Shown in pieces: positions 52,601 to 62,662 of a stretch of DNA of 64,000 nucleotides. The position numbers and the translations under genes were made by a program. The DNA is from Formicarius rufipectus (lineage: Eukaryota > Chordata > Aves > Passeriformes > Formicariidae). Each line of letters starts with the position of its first letter. Positions within the stretch are counted from its first letter, which is position 1. Below the pieces are notes generated by a model. That model was not told where the DNA came from. It saw only the letters and a list, made by a program, of their open reading frames with translations, and made no database searches. The DNA lies in contig VXAU01002436.1 in the NCBI GenBank assembly GCA_013399695.1, positions 651,697-715,696 of the forward strand. The letters run 5' to 3'.

Positions 52601-54691
52601 CTGGAGTGCCCACACGAGCACAGCAGTGGCTGTGAGCAAGAGATTTGAGAGAAATTTGTGGAAATACGAACAAGAATCTTAATTTCTTCACTCCCTTTTC
52701 TATATGTTTATCAGCTCTCCTGGATTTTCTTTCCTGGAAGAGATCTACAGCTGGGAATACTGAGCCAACAAAGCAGGAGAGCCCTGGCCAGGTGTCTCAG
52801 CAGGCAGCTGATGTTATCTGCAGCATGGTTGGCTTCCTGTATCATGTTGGAATTTCGCCTTCAGAAATATAATCAAGCTGATTTGGTTACTTGAGGGAAA
52901 TAGAGGCTTGTTCGTAGAAGTAGCTGCAATCTGGGTCTGTGGGTCATGTTTTTGTAGAAATGCTGCGTGTTCAGTTAAATATTTAAATACTGAAATATGT
53001 TGGATGAAAGAAATATTTGAATTCTGATGGTAACACTGCACATGGACTGTGTACTGTGGCCTCGTTTCTGGTTTGATGTACCACCTTTCCTTCCAGAGTG
53101 AGAGTGCCTTGGAGGACAGTAATGGCAGTGCAAGGGTTTATCAGACGTTTTGCTCAGGTTCCTGCGGCAGATCCCCTTCCCCTGGCCATGGCAGCATGGC
53201 AGGAGACCTGCAGGGAGCACCTGGTTCCACAGGCTTCAGAGGAAGTGGAGTTTCCAGGGAGTGGTTAATACACAGGATAAGCTGGATCCCAGAGCTGGCT
53301 GAACTGTTCATTCCCTGGAAGCTGAAAGGCAAATGTTTCCAAGCCCAGGGGTTTCACAAGCTCATAGAGAAGTCAGAATCTGCTACAGAAAAAACATCAT
53401 CATCTACCTGGGGAGAAATAAATACCAAATCTCAGCTGGTTCTGTTTTTTAAGGGTTTAGAGAGCAATAGGCTGCAGACTCCATTTTAACAGGGTAGGTT
53501 TAAAAGGGCTGTATTAATATTTTATGCCACCTCAGTCTTAGCCAAAACCTGTCCAAGCTGGCTACTGTGTGGTGGAAAAGGTAGGATGTTACAGCAAATT
53601 AATTGACCCGAATGAGTGTTTTTGCTCTGTAGTGAACAGGTTAGTCTTGGTTGAGATTTAGTGTCCTGTCTCTTTAGTGGGACTGGCAGGGCACTTAAAT
53701 CCCTTTGTGGAAGCTCCTGCTTAGCCCATCATTAACTACTCTGCACATAAAGGCACAGCACAGAGGAAGCTGAGCCTGTTTGCAGCTCTAAAGGACCAAC
53801 ACCAGCATTTAACTTTTCTTGCCACTTAAGTGTCCCAGTGGCCTCGCTCTGAAGCACAGGGATCTTGTACTCCCTGTGGAGAATATGATTTAGCAAAGCT
53901 TGCCAGTATTTATTAATGATTGTACACATTGCCTTGCCCACTTAGCTCGTTAACTAAGTAAATTGGTGCTTTGGATAATACAGAGTTGGATATTTGTATT
54001 CTGGGAAGTGAATTTCTAAGAGGAGGTTTGTCAGAGCAGTGCTGGCAAACCCATCACTAAAGTAGTCAATGGTGACACTAAAATAAAGTTCTAATTTGTG
54101 ATAATATTTTGCAATTCTAAACCAGTTGTTATCTGAGGATAAGAAGGCCTTACATAAACATGAATCATTTAAGCCTCATAACTTCCTGGTGATTGTACAC
54201 ATTTTAAATGTGGGTGAATGTGGAAGATGAATTACAAATATCAGACAATGAGTCAGAGAAAGACTTTGGAAACAAAGTCTTGTATTTCTGATTCTGCTTG
54301 CCTGAATTGCTGAACTATACATCTACTTGTCACTGGGTTAACGCTGAAAAGATCAGGGTATGACTGTGGATTTTTCCAGGGAATTAATTGTCAAGGGACT
54401 TTTCAGGTGTAGCTGATGCTGTCAGAGTTGTGTCAGGGCACAACTTCACCCTGTACAAACATCTATCCTGGGAAATTCCACCCCAACTGACACATTAAAG
54501 TGTGGAAATTCCTCAGAACATCTCCCAAGTTTGGCTCATTTCGCCTCATTGAGGTTGGCAGTTGTCATTTTGAAATCACTCTGCTTTAGGATGAGCCTTT
54601 TTCATTTTGCTGTGGATCTTCCCTTCTTGGTCCCAGTTGTTCTCCAGCTAGTTACAAAAGGGGAATAAGTGTGAAAAAGAACTTTTAACAA

Positions 54692-54855
54692 ACATAGAAT
54701 GATAGAATTCCAGCATGGTTTGGTTGGAAGGGACCTTAGAGGTCATCTCGTTCCAGTCCTCTGCCATGAGCAGGGACACCTCCCACTAGACCAGGTTGCT
54801 CCAAGCCACATCCAGCCTGGCTTTGGGCACTTCCAGGGACAGGGAAGCCACAACA
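54692..54855 (-). mobile_element. CR1 LINE 3' fragment
   Basis: 'acatagaatgatagaattcc' to 'gggcacttccagggacaggg', reverse-oriented avian CR1 tail lying just downstream of a myosin relic exon. Confidence 0.9.
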
Positions 54856-54952
54856 AACATAGATGAAGTTTATCAGGAGGGCCCAAGGTGTCAAAACCAG
54901 ATAAGAGTGCCATCTAAAATAGTGACATCTAAAATAGGCAACTGCACCTCAC

Positions 54953-55120
54953 CTTGTGCTCCTGAGTGGCAAGTTTGATGTTCTTGGTCAGGTGGCAGTC
55001 CTTGTTCTCTGGCAGTTTTCCAAGAAAGATACCAAGACTAGTGCACAGAGTTGTGTGAGAAGCTAAACCCTGCCCTGGCAGCAGAGTGAAAACCCCAAGA
55101 ATGGATTCATCCAAAGAGGT
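54953..55120 (-). pseudogene. MYH16: MYH16 relic: S2 segment ...EEDKVNHLTK
   Basis: Ends PENKDCHLTKNIKLATQEHK before a GTGAGG donor, matching EEDKVNHLTKTNSKLSTQIHE. About 35 codons upstream SLDESI recalls LREDSI of the same exon. Confidence 0.8.
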
Positions 55121-56154
55121 TCTGGAGAGCAGCACAAGCGTGGTGCGTGTGCTCCCACAGGAGCTTGGTCCAGCAGTGACTCTTCCCAGAGCATCCTGCT
55201 CTCCCTCAGGGCTCACACAGCTCTTCTGGGCAGTAGCACCAGTTGGCAACACTTCACTGTGCTGCCCTGAGTTACTACCTATTAAAAACAGGGCCCCTTC
55301 CTGTCTGTGCAGCATTCTGCAGTCTCACAGCACTTAAGCAAGCATACAATGGGGTTTCTTTCCTTTGCCCACACTGGGGGAATGAGAATGGGGGGGAGAA
55401 TAAAGGAAAATGAAATGGTTATTTCTGCCTGATGAGCTCCCTCCAAAGTATCTTCTCCTTTTGGCATTTGGGGATTGAGTCATTCTGAGCAGAGAGATCT
55501 GAGTTTGAACCCTGTGGTCTGATGCCTGCAGACAGGAAAAGGGTTTTGTGGATCACACAGGCCGTTAGCAGCAGCAGGACAAAATGTCACTGGAAACTCA
55601 TGTTTCTTTAGAAGGAATCTGCCATTCAGTTAATAAATTCTGAGGCATATGAGGCATCTGTGAGTTTAACATCCTGTGGCAGTTAACACTGACTTCAGAA
55701 GAAGCAGCAGACAACCACATGGCTGCTCCAGTGCAGATTTCAAACTTCCCCAATTACATTAAATAAAAACCAGTTCAGGTGCAGGAGAGGGAGAAGCATT
55801 CCCCAAGGCTGGCTGGAAAGGAGTTGCATGGAGGGGGGCATTTTAGAGAGTTCTACCAATATTGCCATGGAAAAGTGAGCCTAATTAATAAAGAATATCA
55901 AGGGCATGCAATGTTTTCATGTAGAGGGATCCCTAAAAATTGCTGTGAAATTACTGTTAGGATGGAGTAAAAGAGTGAAGAATTAAATCCATTCCAGGTT
56001 ATATGAGATGCTGGAAGACCTTAAGAAACTGTGGGAGAGTTGAGCTGAGTAACTCTGAACATTCCAAAAGGTGGTCTGATGGGAGGAGCTGAAATGGTTC
56101 TTGGGGTTCATTACCCTGGAGAATAAGGCACAAAAAACCTCTTGTCATGCTTCA

Positions 56155-56345
56155 TACATCCTTTTGCTTCTCAGCTTTAGCCAAGAGAGTCTCCAGCCCT
56201 TCCAAGTCCCATTCCAAATGGCTGAGCTGGTCCTCCAGCATCCGCTCGCTGCACTCCTGTCAGCTCCTTCATACCCAGCAGCTGACTCAGGGGGTCCATC
56301 TGTGATTTCATTGTTTGGGCCAGGCACTCCTCAGCATCCAGCCAG
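56155..56345 (-). pseudogene. MYH16: MYH16 relic: S2 segment DAEERL...DLEGLETTLAK
   Basis: First frame: DAEECLAQTMKSQMDPLSQL and LGMKEL (family DAEERL-x-QMMKTKMDLESQI). A second frame follows: RMLEDQLSHLEWDLEGLETL then LAKAEKQKD (family KRKLE...LKRDLEGLETTLAKTEKEK). A frameshift and small deletion separate them. DLEGLET is MYH16-like as I remember it; skeletal paralogues have DIDDLEL. Confidence 0.92.
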
Positions 56346-56935
56346 TTCCTAATGAAGGGATGGGAATCCAGAGTTCATCCTACCAATGGCTGCTAAAATT
56401 CCTGCCTCTCATGGCAGCAAAACTCCATATTCACAAGAAATGCAAGACTTCACCTCTTCTGCAGAGGTTCCTAGAGTTCCTTTAACATGGCTGTGTTGTT
56501 ACTGATCTCCATGACTCAGACCATACCTTCTTAAAGTTAAGCATCAAAAAAATCTGTTTGTACACAGACAGATCACTAAAGAACAGTTTGCATTTCAAAA
56601 AGATGCCACCCCAACTTGACGTAACTCGTACTGAGCATCAGTTTTTGACCAGGAACAGAACTCAGGACTTGTGACAACTCCTTTGCTTTCAGTCTCCTTT
56701 GTTATCCAAGGACTTATCTTTATTTAAGATACAGTTAGGCAGCCGGTGAATCTCATGCATCATCCCCATATGCTCTTTATTCATTCCATATTCTGAAAAG
56801 GAGCCTTTTATGAGTCATTTGAGGGAGCTGATGCCCTGCCTCGATGAATCCTAAACCTTTAACCATCCCCTATGGATAACACAGCCTGCAGTTAGACGGG
56901 GAGGTCATCTTTCTCCTGGCTAAGGGTGGCTTGTC

Positions 56936-57050
56936 AGCTCCTCTGCTCTTTTCCTTGTTCTCTGAGCTTCCAAGTCTTTGCCATGATGTTTCTCACATCC
57001 AACTCCTTCATTTCCTCCTCCTGTTGGGCCAAATTCAGCCAGGTTTCCCC
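56936..57050 (-). pseudogene. MYH16: MYH16 relic: start of S2
   Basis: Reads NLAQQEEEMKELDVRNIMAK then TWKLREQGKEQ, matching ARQEEEMKAKEEELRNAMAKTQELL at the head-rod junction of sarcomeric myosins. Confidence 0.9.
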
Positions 57051-57564
57051 TGGAAGTCAGGAGTTGAAACAATGAGATTCCCAAAACAAGCCTTTTCTAT
57101 TACAATGGTCCCAAAAGCCCTGAGGTGGTCATTTTATTATCAGATCCTAGTGGGTTTTGCATACCAGTGGGAGGGCTGTGTTTCCTGAATTGCCTGTTCA
57201 GAGCAGAGTTTCTTATCTCCAGTGTGAGTAATACAGCTCCTAGGAAAGGTTGTTATGGTGCACAGAAGCAGATCTGTGTGCCAGCACAGAAATCAGGACT
57301 GCATGCCAGATTCTGAACTGATTTAAATGCAGAATCATTCTTAGCATGATCCAGATTCATACCAGTCCAAATGGGACCAGAGCCCTTTGAAAGCTTTTTC
57401 TTATCTAAGGCTGTGAAGGTTTGTTTGGCTCACAGTGGAGCTGGGAAGGTGTGTCCCCAGCTAAAAGGCAGATTTTCTTTCACCTATATGTGGGAAATTG
57501 GCTTTAACATTCCCTCAAACTTGTCTATTTTGGTTAACACTTTCTTTCACACCAGAAAACCAAC

Positions 57565-57640
57565 TGATTTATTCATCTTGATAGTAAGTGAAGAGAGTCT
57601 GAGCTGGACCTTTGTGATGACAGTGTGGTCCTGCTCCAGA
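57565..57640 (-). pseudogene. MYH16: Possible MYH16 relic: IQ/neck segment
   Basis: Reads LEQDHTVITKVQLRLSSL, weakly like LEDMRDERLAKIMTMLQCRLRGFL of the light-chain-binding neck. Its position between converter and S2 segments supports it; similarity is low. Confidence 0.35.
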
Positions 57641-58816
57641 GAAGGGAACCAAGCAGCTTTGTTTCAGCTTTTAAATGTTAATGAATAGTGAAAGCTTGTA
57701 TTTTCATGCTCATATCCTCACACCTTCTCTCTGTGCTGGTTTGAGAAGCAGGAAGTCCAGGCCTTGAAATTCTAAAGCAATCTTTTTCCTCTCCCTGGAG
57801 GCAGCAGGCTTAGATTCAGATTTCAGGATTTTCTCCATTTACTTACTTTTCTGGCATTGCTTTGGAAAGAAATAATTCAGGCCCCTTGCCCTATCAATAA
57901 TGAACAAGAAAGTCACAGGCTTTCTCAGTGTCTTTAAGTGAACATGGCCATTATTTTTTCTCCCAGCCCTTATCTTCCCTGCCCAGACATCCCAAGGTTC
58001 TCAATGCCTGTAACTGCCACTGTTTAATTCTGCAGAACAGGACAACCTCAGATTACTTTCCTCACCCTAATGTATAATTTCCCCCAGAAAAGCAGCTGCA
58101 GAAACTTCTGATGTTCCTCTGAATTGCCATCAGGCCTAACCTGTGGCAAACAGTGTGTGCGGGGCTTAGAAACAACTGCAGGAGTGGAGCTTTTGTCTTT
58201 GGTAAAACCCAAATATGTGCTGTCCTTCAACAGGAAACACGGTAGTTTCAGTAACAATGAGAAAATTATGGTAGCAATCTTGTGGCTGTTGGCTTTAAAA
58301 GTGAGATTGAGGCAGTGATCTCCATCCATAAGTTGTAATCTAAGGATAGAATAGGCTGGAGGAGTGATGAATATTGTGTAATTATTATAAAAGTTGGGCT
58401 GTGCAGATTTTAGGTTCATGGAAAGAACAGAATGCTGCCTTTTGTGTGGTTGGTACAATAGCTGCTTTCATTATGTTATGATAAAAACATATGTGCAAAA
58501 TTAATGATGTACACTGCTAATATTGGATGACTGCAACAGTCTCTCTCCTTTCACCTTCCAGTCTTAATTGGGTAAGTGATCAGTTAGAAGGATTTTTGCC
58601 TGACTAAGGAATAGTAAAGAGCAAGTGAGATTTATTGCATAGCTGAAGGTGTGCTTCATTTGCATTTTATTAACTGAACTCTCTGATTAAAAGTCAGTTT
58701 TGGGAGTGTGTGTAAAAGAGAACATTATATGCATGAGGAAGTGGGTTGCTGTAGAAACTCTAATTCTGCAGCTCCACCAAGGACATGCTGAGTCACAACT
58801 GCCACCAGTTTAGTCA

Positions 58817-58930
58817 GCCCAGTTTGGTGGGAGTAAATGGTACCTTGTTATATCCAGTTGTGCCCTTCTTTTCCCCCAGGTTGGGAGAGCGAAGCAGCAA
58901 CTTTGATGCTCCCTTCTTGTCCACAAACTC
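58817..58930 (-). pseudogene. MYH16: MYH16 relic: converter segment
   Basis: Reads FVDKKGASKLLLRS and, after a gap of eleven residues, GYNKVPFTPTKLG. This matches converter FVD-x-KKAS-x-LLLGSIDLD...GHTKVFF(R/K)AG. Its length is nearly that of the family segment. Confidence 0.85.
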
Positions 58931-59679
58931 TGGAGAGATTAAGCTGGGACTCAGGTTTTGGTATCTAAAAGGGAAAATAGGAAGAGTGATATAAGAGCTA
59001 CAGGTAGAGAGTGCAGAGAAGCTCATCACTGCTGGAAATCTTCTCCACTGTAGCTTCCCAGTCCCACAGGAACTGAAATACTGGTGTAAGGAAGCTTGTG
59101 GGTATTCCTACCTGTGACAGTTCTTGGAGGGGGAAGAAGAAGTGATGGAAGCAGGCATTCCTACCTGCTCCCTCTCTGATTTCCCATGGACAGGATCCCT
59201 GCACAGAATGCAGAGCTCTGTCATCTGCTAGTGGAAGATCTGCCTTCAGTAATGGTGTTGGAATTCAAACAACATAAGTAACTGACTATTCATAGCACAT
59301 TTGTTTGCTGTGCACTACTTTTCATTACTTGCCCTTCCACTTTATTATATGTCATAGGTGAAAACTTACATTGCTCTTCCCCTCTGCAGCTCCCTTCCAT
59401 CCTGCAAAAACAGGGTTGCAGGAGGCAATGCAGCCTAATAAAGAATGGTGCCAATTTGTCTAGTTCCAGGTAGTGTATTTCCTAATTCTTTGTGCTTCCC
59501 ATGAAACCAGAAGTTTGTTAGACATCCTGTCTCTGGTTCTGGTGCGTGGAGGTGTCTCTCAGACTCACATTCCCTTAGAGGGGCATAAGGTGAAGTGATG
59601 CCCCAAATTCTGCCATTCCTGAATGAAGATCTGCTGTTCAGCCAGCCCAGCTTGTGCAGAAGGCACTGTGTGGCTTTAC

Positions 59680-59771
59680 CTGAGGATTGCTGTACAAGAC
59701 AAACTGAATCCATTTGGAACAATGCAGTGGCTGAAATGCAGAGAAGTGGCCATCAGCTCATCCAGCTGCTC
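59680..59771 (-). pseudogene. MYH16: MYH16 relic: actin-binding EQLNKLM exon
   Basis: Acceptor 'cttattccag' is followed by EQLDELMATSLHFSHCIVPN, matching EQLNKLM...PHFVRCIVPNE, with several residues deleted. A GTAAAG donor-like site follows. Just downstream (about 59,630-59,670) CLLHKLGWLN recalls LIMHQLACN. Confidence 0.85.
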
Positions 59772-59957
59772 CTGGAATAAGACAGAGAGGGATTCAGTGA
59801 ATACACTAATAGGAGTTACCTGGAGAGAGAAAACCTTCTGTTTTATAAAGTCATTTGCATTTCACAGCTGGAAACATGACCATATCCACACAAAGGAATG
59901 TATGATCCACCCCTGTCCATCTGAGAGCTCAGAATCTGACAAACAGTTTCCCAAACT

Positions 59958-60022
59958 CTCCCGTTCCCTTCTCACAGTCCTGGGCTTAGCAGATGACAAT
60001 CCTCGTAGGCGACAGGTTTTTC
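59958..60022 (-). pseudogene. MYH16: Possible MYH16 relic: loop-2 region
   Basis: Reads KTCRLRGLSSAKPRTVRRER, weakly like the lysine-rich loop 2 and following RGSSF-x-TVS-x(3)-RE. It is accepted only because it lies at the right place between better segments. Confidence 0.3.
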
Positions 60023-60416
60023 TGGTTGATGGAAACCTGCCATTTGTCTGGGCAGCAGAAGGCCACTGACTGCCAGAGGGGGGATTGTGTAGCCTTAATC
60101 CAGGTCTGCCCTCAGCCTTCCATCTGTGCGGGAATGTTTCTGCAGCAGGGCAGTTTCGTGGGCCCTTCTCGAGCGCACAAACACAGCTCACCACGTCTGC
60201 CTCTCGAGGCTGGAGGGGCAGAAACCTCAAGGTCGGAGCAGGATTGTCCTTCAGCACAGCAGAGAAGGAGGCAGGGGCAGGCACAGGCTGTTACCTGACT
60301 GGTTTAATCCTTCCCACAGAGCAATGATGGGGAAGCACCGGGCACCAGAACCAATGACATTTGCGTGCCGACACATCGAGCTGACAGCATTGATTGTCCT
60401 CTCGGTGTTCACTCAC

Positions 60417-60530
60417 CTGCAGTCTCCTCTGCTTTAAGGAGCAGTGGCATGCTGGGTGTCTGGAGCAAGCCCACCACTGCTTGGTGGGACCCTGGTTCTT
60501 CTGCAGCCGCCCTATGATGCTGTGTCACAC
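60417..60530 (-). pseudogene. MYH16: MYH16 relic: NITGWLEKNKDPLNETVV exon
   Basis: It lies between an acceptor (tttccag) and a donor (GCAG|GTGAGT). One frame reads IIGRLQKNQGP, like ITGWLEKNKDP. The next frame reads QAVVGLLQTPSMPLLLKAEE, like ETVVGLFQKSS-x-LLALLFKEEE. A frameshift lies between them. Confidence 0.85.
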
Positions 60531-61725
60531 CTGGAAAGGAGTAGGGGAGGAAAGGCATGACCTGTTCAGATACGGCGAGAGAACAGCCTGGTGGTGCATG
60601 TGAAAGCAGATTTCTGATTGTGAACCTGTGTAGAGAGAGGGGAAAATCCTCTCCGTGGGTACAGGGAAGGGAAATGAGTTAATGCTGGCATGGGGATAGC
60701 ATTAAAGAACTCCCTGGAGTCTCAGTCCTCACGGGGGGCCCTTACCATGGAAAACCCATTTGCCCTGAATAAATGATTCTGCAGCACTGCCAAAGGAAAG
60801 CATGTTGTGGAGAGATTATATTTTTACCTTTTGGGCTCATACTTTGATATGCTGACAGAGAGGACAATGTGGCTTATAGACTGCTAGAACCAAGCACAAT
60901 CAGAGCATATTTTGGCACAGTCAAATGCCACTTTCAAACCCCTACTTGGTAGCAAAGAGAGGAAAGAGTTGCTGACTGTAAAGGAGATAGACCAAAGGGC
61001 CTGTGATTCATGCTCTGATCATGTTCTGTCAGTGTGTCTGTGCAGTGGAGTATATGAATAACTGGTGGAGTTTGATAATATGCTTAAATACTGTTCCTGC
61101 TGCTAAGCATTAGCATGACTGCATGACAGCACAGCAGAGAGGCGAGTCACATCCACCAGGAAAGGCAAGACAAGCTGCAGGAGCTGCAGGGCTCTGGCTC
61201 TTCCAGCAACACATAAGCAAGGGCAGCAAAAATTAATTTACTCTTTGGCTGATGTGTCTTTTAGGTAGTTTTCCTGCAGCTTTATGTTACTGGAAACAAG
61301 TCTTGGCTTGAGTTTTTGGGGTTTTGTTCCTTTTCAGAATATCTGTGAGGATTATATTTTTAATCAAGGCCAGTGGCAACAGGCTGGGGAGTCATGGAAC
61401 AGCCTGGCTGTTCTTTGGACGTTAAAACGCTCCGCTGTTACATCACTGGTCAGACATTTGCATAATCAGTGTTTTCAATTAATTGTTACTGGAAAGGATT
61501 TCTGAGATGCACATTTCTGTGTGGCAGAGCCAACCTCAGGCTTTACTGCAACAAGGACTCCTCAATTTGCACCGGCAAAGTGCTTTGAAAACCCATGGAG
61601 GTTTGGTGTGATGTGTTTGTGCAGAGGGCTGGGGCTCATCTCTGACCTCACTGAGGACATGTTCCAGTTTGTGTAGGGTTAGAGACAGGGGCATGGGAGA
61701 AACAGAGCTGCTCTGCACTTACATG

Positions 61726-61842
61726 CCAGTGTAAAGCACTGTGGAGCTCAAAGTGAGCTTCTTCCCCTTTGCCTCCCTTGGGCTTGAGAAGATTGGGTGA
61801 TTTGGCCAGATGGATGTTCCAGTGGCAGCCTTTGATGCCCTC
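61726..61842 (-). pseudogene. MYH16: MYH16 relic: lower 50-kDa segment
   Basis: Reads HLAKSPNLLKPKGGKGEEAH then FELHSALHW, matching family HLGKS-x-NFLKPKGGKG...EAHFEL(I/V)HYAG (about residues 545-580). It starts within 20 bp of the previous segment, so about 130-140 residues of motor with their introns are missing between them. Confidence 0.9.
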
Positions 61843-61861
61843 CATTCTGGCTCTGTTGTGC

Positions 61862-61975
61862 TTAGAGGATGCCCTTCTGCTCCACCTTGTTCCCTGCATT
61901 CCCCCTGGGCCTGGTGATGTCCCCTCTGGAGCTCTCCAGGCTGCAGACCCATAAGCTGAGTAACTTTGTCAGCCA
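61862..61975 (-). pseudogene. MYH16: MYH16 relic: motor segment VADK...GNEYV
   Basis: After an acceptor ('caacag') one frame reads VADKVTQLMGLQPGELQ, matching family VADK-x(2)-LMGLNS-x-(D/E)L. A shifted frame then reads PRGNAGNKVEQKG, matching PRVKVGNE-x-V-x-KGQ. It equals roughly residues 370-405 of a myosin heavy chain. Confidence 0.85.
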
Positions 61976-62574
61976 CTGTTGAAGGGGAGATGAACATGTT
62001 AACCTTTGTAACAGGAAGAAAATCCCTCACTGTCCCCATTCTCTCGCTGCATACTCAGAAATATCATTGCAGACAAGCTCTCCAGCCCTGCTGGGAGCAA
62101 ACTGGGAAGGACAGAAGAGAAGCAGCACTCAGCTCCATCCCTTCACACCCCCCCGCATTCAGCAGAGCTTGCTGGATGGAGCAGAGCAATAACATACACC
62201 TCAAACAAGGGGCTGCAGCAGCTGCTGTGCCTGGGCTCCCACAGGCTCTGGGAGGTCTGTGGTCCACCACAGCTCCAAAATCACTGGCAAGGCAGGGCTG
62301 TTGGACAAAGCAAGATCAAGTCCTCAGCTGACAGCTCAGCCATCTGCCAGGCCCCTGCCCTGTGGCAGCTGTGGATTCCAGCTCCACCTCCCAGTGGCAC
62401 ATCTGCTCATTTGAAAAAAAATCAGGGTGCTGTTTGAGGTCATTCTATATTCCCTGGAAACAAAAAAATAAAAGCTGGTTTTAGCGGCTTTTTCAATCTC
62501 TGTGAACAGACTGAGCTCGTGGCACACTGCCTTTGTCCTGGTTTGCTGTCACCAAGTGTGACATCTCCACCCAC

Positions 62575-62662
62575 CTCTATGTTGTCCACCTCTGCCTGCT
62601 CCTCCTTGGCTTCCTCATGCCCAAGTGCATCCAAGTCAGCTTGTCGCCACACGTGTCCTCTT
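62575..62662 (-). pseudogene. MYH16: MYH16 relic: motor segment before 'VADK' exon
   Basis: One frame reads EEAKEEQAEVDNIE before a GTGGGT donor, like the family K-x-REEQAE-(x)n-E region. A second frame just upstream reads MHLGMRK, like MHFGNMKFK. A frameshift therefore separates them. An acceptor (tctag) precedes the segment. Confidence 0.7.

Larger units (their letters stand above)
45760..62662 (-). pseudogene. MYH16: Decayed sarcomeric myosin heavy chain, probable MYH16 unitary pseudogene
   Basis: About twenty segments on the minus strand translate to pieces of a class II sarcomeric myosin heavy chain, strictly in order from mid-motor (right) to late rod (left). Each is listed separately. 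The family product is a ~1,940-aa motor that drives muscle contraction; MYH16 is the jaw-muscle 'superfast' isoform and a known pseudogene in human. MYH16 rather than a skeletal/cardiac paralogue is suggested by rod residues EAQSRLNQ...RQLDEESK, LVSKLNTEVT and QLGEGGKS, S2 residues DLEGLETLLAK, and the position beside ARPC1A on the same strand as ARPC1A, as in human. Disablements include frameshifts, in-frame stops, missing residues in every segment and loss of a central motor stretch. Several segments still have AG/GT borders at usual myosin exon edges, so this is a decayed genomic gene, not a retrocopy. Upstream motor exons (P-loop, switch I) were not found and would lie right of about 63 kb or beyond the window. 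Confidence 0.9.

Noticed and set aside
53732..53941. Minus-strand frame with TLKWQEKLN considered as a rod piece (TLQRKLKEHQ)
   Set aside because: Similarity is limited to a few residues and the expected rod sequence is better explained by the segment at 52555-52600.
58998..59204. Minus-strand frame with GIPTSFL considered as the motor GFPNRMQYPEFKQRY region
   Set aside because: The position would fit, but only two or three residues agree and no exon border is convincing.
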